Origin: Candidatus Zixiibacteriota bacterium
Lineage (GTDB): Bacteria > Zixibacteria > MSB-5A5 > GN15 > PGXB01
Reading direction: 5' to 3'
Assembly: GCA_030591405.1 (NCBI GenBank)
Contig: JAUVBC010000134.1
Location: 1-6,325 of the forward strand
Length of the DNA: 6,325 nt
Shown: one piece after another, positions 1 to 5,695 of the stretch
Position numbering within the stretch: position 1 is the stretch's first letter
Layout of the letters: every line of letters starts with the position of its first letter
Position numbers and translations under genes: made by a program
The notes under the pieces: model-generated
Database searches by the model: none
What the model saw: only the letters and a program-made list of their open reading frames with translations
Told to the model about the DNA's origin: nothing

Positions 1-469
1 AGAAGTCCGGGGTCCAGTCGAAGGTTCCGGTACCATCGCCATTGTCAACAAACGAAGCACCGGTCGGTAAAACCGAACTGGTCAGCGTTGGAATTGACTC
101 AATATCAGTGGATGAAATTACAAAATTCAAATTAACATTTTCTGTAGTGCTCTGCGCACCGATTGAAGCCAAAACAGGAAGCTGATTGCCTGCTTCATTG
201 ACTGTAATGGTAACGATCTCTATATCAACCGCACCGGAGTCATCGGTCGCAGTAAAAGTCACCGGATATGAACCAGATTCAAGATAAGTCGGTGTCCAGT
301 TAAAGGTCGCGGTGCCGTCGCCATGATCGGTTAAGCTCGAACCGGATGGTGCATCAGGAGCAGTTAACGACGGTGTCGATTCAATATCTGTTGCTGAAAT
401 AATAAAATTCAAATTAGCATTTTCAGTCGTACTCTGTGCACCGATTGAGTTTAGAACAGGTAGCTGATT
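1..469 (-). repeat. In-frame tandem repeat, 282-base period, coding for Ig-like modules
   Basis: The complete unit covers 469-188 and the second, incomplete copy covers 187-1. The codons for NQLPVL begin at 469 and again at 187, exactly 282 bases (94 codons) apart. Over the 62 shared residues I count about 43 identities. The first third of the unit (NQLPVL to the DIES motif) is nearly invariant, while the middle (after LT) differs most. The copies are clearly related but not identical, so this is an old or selected duplication rather than a fresh one. More copies probably follow outside the window. Confidence 0.85.
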
Positions 470-556
470 TGCCTGTCCAAATGAAGTTACCGCAAAAATA
501 AGGGTAAAAGCGGCAATATAAAAACCAATTATATTTATTTTATTTCGGGCATTCAT
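1..556 (-). CDS. Secreted tandem Ig/cadherin-like repeat protein (N-terminal part, runs off window)
   Basis: The frame opens with ATG at 556-554 and stays open to base 1, giving 185 residues without a stop. Residues 1-27 are a clear Sec signal peptide: positive n-region (R4, K6), a hydrophobic core (about I9-V23) and a likely cut after TSFG, leaving Gln28. From N30 on, the protein is a 94-residue unit (30-123) followed by a second copy (124-185, cut by the window edge). Each unit starts NQLPVL.SIGAQSTTEN, carries a DIES motif, a GDGT turn and a F(N/D)WTP strand, and the complete copy ends in ITVNEAG. This pattern fits the putative-Ig (He_PIG) or cadherin-like fold found in bacterial adhesins. 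The start is supported by GAAGGA with an 8-base spacer, and the gene lies 27 bases after the previous stop, so it is probably the third gene of the operon. No cysteine or catalytic motif is visible. Its true length and any T9SS tail lie outside the window. An adhesin or stalk role is inferred. Confidence 0.88.
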   Translation of the reverse strand, partial: MNARNKINIIGFYIAAFTLIFAVTSFGQANQLPVLNSIGAQSTTENANLNFIISATDIESTPSLTAPDAPSGSSLTDHGDGTATFNWTPTYLESGSYPVTFTATDDSGAVDIEIVTITVNEAGNQLPVLASIGAQSTTENVNLNFVISSTDIESIPTLTSSVLPTGASFVDNGDGTGTFDWTPDF

Positions 557-564
557 AAGAAATA

Positions 565-570
565 TCCTTC
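565..570 (-). promoter_or_regulatory. Ribosome binding site of the Ig-repeat gene
   Basis: On the minus strand, GAAGGA (570-565) is followed by the 8 bases TATTTCTT and then ATG at 556. The spacing is ideal and fixes this start. The whole gap to the preceding stop is 27 bases, with no room for a separate strong promoter or a terminator hairpin. Confidence 0.75.
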
Positions 571-583
571 GAAATTATCTCAT

Positions 584-3154
584 TTATTTAAGCAATACCA
601 TCTTTTTAGTTTTATACTCTTTATCGACCTGCAAACGATATAAATAAACGCCGGTGGCAACAGCCTCACCTGACTGATTAGTTCCATCCCAAACAACAGT
701 ATGAGCACCCGGCTCCAGCTGTTTGTCAACAAGGGTTACGACCTGTTGCCCAAGAATATTGAAAACATCCAGTTTCACCTTTTGCATTCCACTCGCGGCA
801 TCATTATATCCAAGATGAAAATCGATACTGGTAGTAGGATTAAACGGATTTGGACGATTTTGCATTAAATTGAATTTTTCGGGAATGAATGGAGGCAAAT
901 ATTCAGTTGCAATAGATCCTGCCTTGGAGTTGGAAAGGTAAGCCTGTGTAATTTTAACCTTGGAATTATCACCTTCGGCTATATTTTTCTTTACTTTAGC
1001 CGGCAGACGAAGAACATCGGCAAGACCTGACGGAATCAACCCATCAGTTTCCCAAGGCTTATGATTATACATCAATACCTGCATCCGACCGCTTTTATCG
1101 TCATTATAAGCCAGCGTAAAAGAACCGGCTTCATTTGAAAGCTCCGGTTGATCAAATTCAAACACACTTGGATCATAATCTATCTGCATTTGAACTCCGG
1201 CAATATTGTCCGGAAATTCGCCACGAACATTCAATTTGGTAAGCTGGCCGTCAATTAAATAATCATCATGCTCAACGCTAAGCCGTGCGACTTCGCCGCC
1301 AAAAACAGATGATACCGGCGATGATTCAAACGGAATATCATATATAAAATTAATAATACCAACCATATCGACCACATTTACCAGCGTATCCGGGATAACA
1401 TTGGCCGTTTCAAAATTTCTCTTTGGTAAACCATAATTGCCGATAATATACGCTACCACATTAACCAAATCAGCCACATCTATTCTGGTGTCAAGGTTCA
1501 CATCACCAAGCCGGTCAACCTGAACCACTCCGGAATCTGCCAACAGATTAAGTGAAGGAACGGTATGATCGGGATCAACCGATTCCCAGGCGTCAATGAG
1601 CTTAATCCAGTATTCGCCTGGTACTGCGTTTGAATCAACGGTTAAATAAGCATTCAGAATGGCCGTTGAGGTAGTCGGATCAATAATCGGTTCATTGGAA
1701 AGTCCAAAAGCGACAACTCGGATTGTATCAGGAAAAACTCCAATATTTTCCCAAACTGTATATTCAGGTGTCAGATCGGTTACAACAATTGAATCCATAC
1801 TAACTATATTTTCGGGATATATCATATCAAACTGAATACCATAAACAGTTCTGGAGGTGATTAAATCGATTGGAAATATAATTGGCGTCGCACCGGGAAT
1901 ACCTCCAACCGGACTGCCGCCAGGCGCCGAAGATGTAAACAAGCGGTCAATATTAAGCTCGGCAACTGAAATTACAACCGATCTTATTGCCGATTTGGCT
2001 CCCTGTCCATCGGTTGCCTGAAAATTTATACCAAAATTGCCTGATTGTGAAAAAGAAGGTGTCCATGTAAAAGTTCCTGAAACATTGCCACTTCCCGTAA
2101 CCGGATTGCTGGGAGTAAAAGACGCTCCGACTGGCAAACCAGACGCCTCCAAAGAAAGATCATCACCATCGGCATCAGACGCCGATACCGTAAAACTAAC
2201 GGTCACTCCCTGATCAACATTATAGCTGCCAGGAGATATAGTGGCTACTACCGGAGGTGTATTGCTCGATGGAACACAACAGCTGTCATTGCCAAGGGCA
2301 TCATCGCAGATTCCATAAGTACAGGTATCCCAATTCGGTTCCGGGTCAGGTCCAGTACCAACCGTAAATCGGCCAATGCCATACGCCCCAAGTGGTCGGA
2401 TAACCACCGTCCCGGTCGTATCGGTTAGCTGATTATCACGATAATCGGGAAGCGGATCCTGTTGATATACCGGACGATAATCTTCAATTCGTAAAGATTT
2501 TACAGTTCCCGCTGTAGCAGTATCAGATACTATAAACATAAGATTGGCAATCGTGCCGACAGTATCCAGTTTTTTATCAAGAAATGGTCGCGACCAATAC
2601 TGTAAACGACAAGCATCTTGTGGTGGGATCGGCGGCAAAAATTGCATAAATACAGCATCAACATGCATACTGTCATCGCCCGGATCATGTAAGGCATACG
2701 CATTATATACATATTCGCCTTCAGGACCAATTGTGCAATAGTAGCCTGAAGTATCAAACTGAACAGTTCCGAGTCCCAAACCAACCATCTCAAGGCTGTC
2801 ATAAACTGTTGCGAGAACGTCAATTCCGGTTGAGTCACAACAATATCCGGGGCAAGCATCGTTTGGACAAACGTCCATCGGAAGTGGTCTGAGTATATCT
2901 GATGGGTATGTAAAACGAATCAAAAATCCGCCAACGGCAATCGCATTTTTTAGCTGAAGAGGAATTTTCACAGTATCGCCGGCATTTCCAAAAGCATCAC
3001 CTATATCAATAGCATAATTAACACTATCAATCAATAATTGGGAATGAGCCACGCCGCCAAACATTAGCAAAAGCAAAAAGATATAAATAGGAATCTTGCC
3101 CGATTTCATAACCGTCCTCAAGAATGTATTATTATGTCGTTGTTTCTCATACAT
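584..3154 (-). CDS. Secreted multi-cohesin/dockerin protein with T9SS type A sorting domain
   Basis: Residues are numbered from the ATG at 3154 (856 aa). Residues 16-38 form a signal peptide (MKSGK, hydrophobic IYIFLLLLMF, cut after AHS). Domains in order: an enlarged cohesin-like beta-sandwich (about 41-257) with a cysteine-rich insertion; a linker holding CTYGIC...SCC (278-293); an Ig/cadherin-like domain (about 298-397) with DADGDD and FTWTP; a second cohesin-like domain (about 401-547, GIQFDMIYP); a dockerin (551-608) with a canonical first loop (D551, N553, D555, D559, D562) and a degenerate second (N585, D589, N593, D596); a third cohesin-like domain (about 622-750, GVQMQIDYDPSVF); and a T9SS type A tail (758-856) with RPNPFNP, FNILGQ, VVWDG, TGVYLYR and KKMVLLK. 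All ten cysteines lie in 96-293. The in-frame ATG at 3109 (residue 16) has GAGGACGG at good spacing and gives a textbook 23-residue signal peptide, so 841 aa may be the true product. The longest frame is given because GAGG at 3167-3164 also suits 3154. The gene lies 11 or 56 bases after the previous stop. No enzymatic motif is seen; a surface scaffold or adhesion role is inferred. Confidence 0.93.
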   Translation of the reverse strand: MYEKQRHNNTFLRTVMKSGKIPIYIFLLLLMFGGVAHSQLLIDSVNYAIDIGDAFGNAGDTVKIPLQLKNAIAVGGFLIRFTYPSDILRPLPMDVCPNDACPGYCCDSTGIDVLATVYDSLEMVGLGLGTVQFDTSGYYCTIGPEGEYVYNAYALHDPGDDSMHVDAVFMQFLPPIPPQDACRLQYWSRPFLDKKLDTVGTIANLMFIVSDTATAGTVKSLRIEDYRPVYQQDPLPDYRDNQLTDTTGTVVIRPLGAYGIGRFTVGTGPDPEPNWDTCTYGICDDALGNDSCCVPSSNTPPVVATISPGSYNVDQGVTVSFTVSASDADGDDLSLEASGLPVGASFTPSNPVTGSGNVSGTFTWTPSFSQSGNFGINFQATDGQGAKSAIRSVVISVAELNIDRLFTSSAPGGSPVGGIPGATPIIFPIDLITSRTVYGIQFDMIYPENIVSMDSIVVTDLTPEYTVWENIGVFPDTIRVVAFGLSNEPIIDPTTSTAILNAYLTVDSNAVPGEYWIKLIDAWESVDPDHTVPSLNLLADSGVVQVDRLGDVNLDTRIDVADLVNVVAYIIGNYGLPKRNFETANVIPDTLVNVVDMVGIINFIYDIPFESSPVSSVFGGEVARLSVEHDDYLIDGQLTKLNVRGEFPDNIAGVQMQIDYDPSVFEFDQPELSNEAGSFTLAYNDDKSGRMQVLMYNHKPWETDGLIPSGLADVLRLPAKVKKNIAEGDNSKVKITQAYLSNSKAGSIATEYLPPFIPEKFNLMQNRPNPFNPTTSIDFHLGYNDAASGMQKVKLDVFNILGQQVVTLVDKQLEPGAHTVVWDGTNQSGEAVATGVYLYRLQVDKEYKTKKMVLLK
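3112..3119 (-). promoter_or_regulatory. Internal Shine-Dalgarno supporting the start at 3109
   Basis: On the minus strand GAGGACGG (3119-3112) precedes ATG 3109; the GAGG core is 6 bases from the start codon. Translation from here begins MKSGKIPIY and yields a standard signal peptide without the 15 polar residues of the longer form. The competing site is GAGG at 3167-3164, overlapping the stop codon of the preceding gene, 9 bases from ATG 3154. Both could be used; I lean to 3109. Confidence 0.5.
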
Positions 3155-3165
3155 TTATAAAAACC

Positions 3166-5163
3166 TCATTTCAAGAGTATCATTTTGCGTTTGCCTTCAA
3201 AGTTTTCAGTCGTCAGTCTGTAAAAATATATTCCGCTGCCGACGGCTGATCCCAATTCGCCACGACCATCCCAGATAACCTTATGATTTCCTGATGGAAG
3301 CAACGATTCAATCAAAGTTATTACTTCTTGTCCAAGCACATTATATACCGTCAGCTTGACTCTGGACATTTTTGGCAGACTAAAACCGATTTCCGTAATT
3401 GGATTAAACGGATTAGGATAGTTCTGCTCCAACATAAAACCATTTGGTACAACAGAATGCGAAGATTCAGACAGTTTCGTCTTCAATAACATACCATCAG
3501 CCGACGACACTTCTATCTCCTTGATCGTCAACTTGTTATCGGTGTTAATCAATAATATGTCATTTTTCCCCGCCGGAAGAGAGATTCCATCCTCACTATA
3601 CACCAACAGTCGCAGTAAATTCCCATCTATCGACGATTTTGTTATCATTCCATTGATACTAACCACCATACTATTGGCGACTTGCATATTAATTGGTTCT
3701 TCAGCTTCCAAAATTACAGCCATGCCGCCAATTTCAATATCCGATTTGGATGAGATACTGAAATTATCGGCTGTGGCAAAACTGTTTATTTCAACCGGAT
3801 TATAAACCGGTCTAATTTTATTGGCACTATTCGGATTAGTCAGATAATTAATCAAAAATACGAGATCGGCAACAGTCGCCGTTAAACCATCCTGGTTCAC
3901 GTCGGTATTGGATCTTTGCTTGGGACTGAGAGGATAATGCCCCGGATCTATAAAATAATTTATAAAGTAAATGGCATCGCCAATTTCATAAGTGACACCA
4001 TTAAGATTGATATCACCAATACCATTTATATCTATTTGGTTGATAGCAATATAACCATCTTCATAATTAATCGACTCCTGACCAATCATTGTACCAAAAC
4101 CATCTGTTAACGTATTATCACTATTATCAATCAAATTTCGGAAAGCAAATGTGACAGGAACTGCAAACCCTGAAAAAGTCAAATCATTGGTTACATAAAA
4201 GGTCAGATTAACAAGAGAACCTTCACCGGCGACAAGATTATCGGTCGTTACACCATTATCAAGATCTGCCACACCGGTAATCAAGACATCACCCTTAATA
4301 TTGCTGTGATTAAGATTATAAGTAAAATATTCAAATGATTCGGCTCTGGTCCCAACAATCGATATATTTGACAAAAACAGCGCAGAAACATCATAATTAA
4401 TCAGAAGATTGAATCCGCCAACCTCTTCAAGGTTCGTCAAATTCACACTCATCGAAATCGTTTCCCCCGGATAAGCAGAAACAGTCTCAATTGATAATGT
4501 ATAAATCGCCTTGGGCAAAACATTCAGAGTAATATTGGCCGTGTCAGTAACTCCATATATGTCAGCCAATTCGACACTAATTTGATATGATCCGGAATCA
4601 GCATATAATGTATTCCAGTTTAATAAAGCGTCTATACCGAACGAAAATGTCATCTGCGATGGTGCCGAAAGAAGACTCCAGCTAATATCATCATAATCAG
4701 GATCGAATCCGGTCATCGTTATTGAAACCAGATCTCCGGCCTCAACTTCAACGACACCAATCGGATCAATAATCGGTTTGCGGTTATTATTTTGAACAAT
4801 TATTTCAGCCTGTATTTGATCTGATGCAATTCCATCACTTGCCATAAATGAGATTGTAAAAGGCGAACCGTCCGATGAATTCGGACCGGTATATTCCGGC
4901 TGCCATTGAATTTGGGCCGTTCCGTCTCCATTATCGATAAAAGTCGAGCCGGACGGCCGCGAAACAGCCATAATAGATATCGGGTCATCATCTATATCAT
5001 TGGCCGAAACCGTATAACTAAAAATATTCCCTTCCATGACAGTCTGGGTAGCAATCGGATCAAATTCCGGCGCACTGTTAGCCAGCGATCTGTTCGGTAC
5101 AAATGCCATCACCGCCATCGTAATAACAGCGGTTATGAAAAATATGATGACTATTTTTTTCAA
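3166..5163 (-). CDS. Secreted Ig-like/cohesin/dockerin protein with T9SS type A sorting domain
   Basis: I choose the TTG at 5163-5161 as start (665 aa): GAGGAG ends 8 bases before it and the protein then begins MKKIVIIFFI. Another TTG two codons earlier (5169) is only 2 bases from that site, and TGA at 5178-5176 closes the frame beyond. Residues 1-28 are a signal peptide (cut after SLA). Domains in order: Ig/cadherin-like 1 (about 30-124: DIDDDP, DNGDGT, IQWQP); Ig-like 2 (about 129-216); cohesin-like (about 220-376, VGGFNLLINYD); dockerin (384-441) with two loops, D384-N386-N388-G389...D396 and D421-N423-D425-G426...D433, each one residue longer than the classic loop; a small beta domain (about 456-560); and a T9SS tail (573-665) with YPNPFNP, YNVLGQ, VIWDG, SGIYFYR and KRKMILLK. 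The protein has no cysteine, unlike the next gene's product. It probably leads the three-gene operon. Surface attachment, with dockerin-mediated partner binding, is inferred from the domains. Confidence 0.93.
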   Translation of the reverse strand: MKKIVIIFFITAVITMAVMAFVPNRSLANSAPEFDPIATQTVMEGNIFSYTVSANDIDDDPISIMAVSRPSGSTFIDNGDGTAQIQWQPEYTGPNSSDGSPFTISFMASDGIASDQIQAEIIVQNNNRKPIIDPIGVVEVEAGDLVSITMTGFDPDYDDISWSLLSAPSQMTFSFGIDALLNWNTLYADSGSYQISVELADIYGVTDTANITLNVLPKAIYTLSIETVSAYPGETISMSVNLTNLEEVGGFNLLINYDVSALFLSNISIVGTRAESFEYFTYNLNHSNIKGDVLITGVADLDNGVTTDNLVAGEGSLVNLTFYVTNDLTFSGFAVPVTFAFRNLIDNSDNTLTDGFGTMIGQESINYEDGYIAINQIDINGIGDINLNGVTYEIGDAIYFINYFIDPGHYPLSPKQRSNTDVNQDGLTATVADLVFLINYLTNPNSANKIRPVYNPVEINSFATADNFSISSKSDIEIGGMAVILEAEEPINMQVANSMVVSINGMITKSSIDGNLLRLLVYSEDGISLPAGKNDILLINTDNKLTIKEIEVSSADGMLLKTKLSESSHSVVPNGFMLEQNYPNPFNPITEIGFSLPKMSRVKLTVYNVLGQEVITLIESLLPSGNHKVIWDGRGELGSAVGSGIYFYRLTTENFEGKRKMILLK

Positions 5164-5171
5164 GCCCAAAG

Positions 5172-5177
5172 CTCCTC
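5172..5177 (-). promoter_or_regulatory. Ribosome binding site deciding a TTG start
   Basis: GAGGAG (5177-5172, minus strand) is followed by 8 bases (CTTTGGGC) and then TTG at 5163. The nearer TTG at 5169 is only 2 bases away, too close for normal initiation. The first in-frame ATG is at residue 16 of the chosen protein, inside the signal-peptide core, and would destroy the export signal. The TTG at 5163 is therefore the best supported start. Confidence 0.75.
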
Positions 5178-5233
5178 AATTACAGATTACATCAAACTCA
5201 TTACGAGCAATAAATAGACCAAATCTGTAAATT
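5178..5233 (-). promoter_or_regulatory. Inverted repeat in the leader, abutting the Shine-Dalgarno
   Basis: In the transcribed sense the arm AATTTACAGATT (5233-5222) can pair with AATCTGTAATT (5188-5178), leaving one unpaired A and a 33-base loop. The 3' arm ends directly against the GAGGAG at 5177-5172. If the transcript starts upstream of 5233 this could fold as a leader hairpin next to the ribosome site; otherwise it could be a DNA operator or chance in AT-rich sequence. Confidence 0.35.
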
Positions 5234-5253
5234 CTTATCTTCTCATTTTCTGC

Positions 5254-5269
5254 GTCAAGCCGTCTTGAC
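5254..5269 (-). promoter_or_regulatory. Perfect dyad GTCAAG-N4-CTTGAC overlapping a possible -35 element
   Basis: The two 6-base arms (5254-5259 and 5264-5269) are perfect reverse complements around 4 bases, the usual shape of a dimeric repressor or activator site. On the minus strand one arm contributes TTGACG (5258-5253), which resembles a -35 box. AAGAAT (5236-5231) follows after 16 bases as a poor -10 match. This would put a start near 5224, about 60 bases before the TTG start codon. The dyad is visible fact; its use as promoter/operator is inference, and this phylum's promoter consensus may differ. Confidence 0.35.
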
Positions 5270-5513
5270 AAATTATTATTTTTCTTAACCCTGTCCCTGC
5301 CGGTCAATTCCGTTTACACCTTTAAGGACAATCGATTACACTAATTTTTTTCTCTCTCAATTTCTTATCAACGGCCTATTCGCATTACCTCAAAAAAAAT
5401 CTATTATTTTGGACGGTGAGGATATCAGATAAGTCCAAAGAGCTGTTACATCTTATACCTGAAAATTGCAAATGATTGCAGGCGGGTACAATGGCGATCC
5501 ATGCCCTATAAAT

Positions 5514-5531
5514 AAAAAAGCCCACGCTTCT
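5514..5531 (-). terminator. Weak hairpin followed by a T6 run
   Basis: Read on the minus strand, AGAAGC-GTGG-GCTTTTTT forms a short stem (AAGC/GCTT extended by A-U and G-U pairs) running straight into six T. It lies about 165 bases after the stop at 5696 and could be a back-up terminator for the upstream gene. The stem is weak, so this may be chance. Confidence 0.3.
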
Positions 5532-5651
5532 CTGTTGCCTTTTTCCTTTGTTATTCATTCGGGCCATCAGGTAGTCCTGAACATTTTCTTTATTAAACTT
5601 TCTTTTCTCGTTATCTATTTAATTCAGTCAGTTACTCTCCTAAATTTATTC

Positions 5652-5680
5652 CCGCGGGAGGGGAAAACCCCTCCCCGCGG
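5652..5680 (-). terminator. GC-rich hairpin after the upstream gene, probable terminator
   Basis: On the minus strand CCGCGGGGAGGGG (5680-5668) pairs with CCCCTCCCGCGG (5663-5652): 12 base pairs with one bulged G and a TTTT loop. It starts 15 bases after the TAA at 5698-5696. The stem is almost pure GC in a strongly AT-rich region, which argues for function. The following bases (GAATAAATTT) are not a proper T-run, so it may terminate inefficiently or serve instead to protect the 3' end of the mRNA. Confidence 0.6.
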
Positions 5681-5695
5681 AAAATAGTAAGAAGC

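Larger units (their letters stand above)
5164..5695. other. 532-base intergenic region, AT-rich, no convincing gene
   Basis: This stretch lies between the stop of the upstream dockerin/T9SS-tail gene and the start of the three-gene cluster. It is AT-rich with homopolymer runs (for example around 5345-5351 and 5393-5399). It holds the GC-rich hairpin at 5652-5680, a weak hairpin with a T6 run at 5514-5531, a TGCAA-N4-TTGCA dyad at 5467-5480, an imperfect GGG...CCC hairpin at 5484-5506 with ATGG-ATCG-CCAT at its centre, a dyad at 5254-5269, and an inverted repeat at 5178-5233. A 60-codon minus-strand frame (5567-5385) and a 73-codon plus-strand frame are present but look accidental. The promoter of the cluster should lie here, but no match is strong enough to name a transcription start. 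I recognise no tRNA, riboswitch or known small RNA. Confidence 0.7.

Noticed and set aside
1..469. CRISPR array or non-coding satellite
   Set aside because: The period is 282 bases, the repeat is in frame and diverged at protein level, and there are no short identical repeats with unique spacers.
2530..2859. 109-residue and 65-residue frames inside the large cohesin/dockerin gene
   Set aside because: They overlap a frame with clear domain content from end to end and show no motif of their own; they are shadows.
584..5163. Classical cellulosome gene cluster
   Set aside because: No glycoside hydrolase or carbohydrate-binding module is visible, cohesins and dockerins sit on the same chains, and the tails are T9SS type rather than S-layer homology or sortase type.
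4800..5230. Short frames on both strands over the N-terminal part of the 665-residue protein
   Set aside because: They lie over the signal peptide and first Ig-like domain of a well-supported gene and have no family features.
5265..5270. Perfect TTGACA -35 box on the plus strand
   Set aside because: No acceptable -10 element follows at 16-18 bases, and no plus-strand gene lies downstream; it is simply one arm of the dyad.
5385..5567. 60-residue minus-strand reading frame in the intergenic gap
   Set aside because: Only a weak AGGA lies before it, it has no recognisable domain, it crosses several hairpin-like sequences, and its composition looks accidental.
5466..5687. 73-residue plus-strand reading frame
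   Set aside because: Its end is translated straight through the GC-rich hairpin (FPREGKTPPRGK), it lacks a convincing ribosome site, and it is antisense to the local transcription direction.
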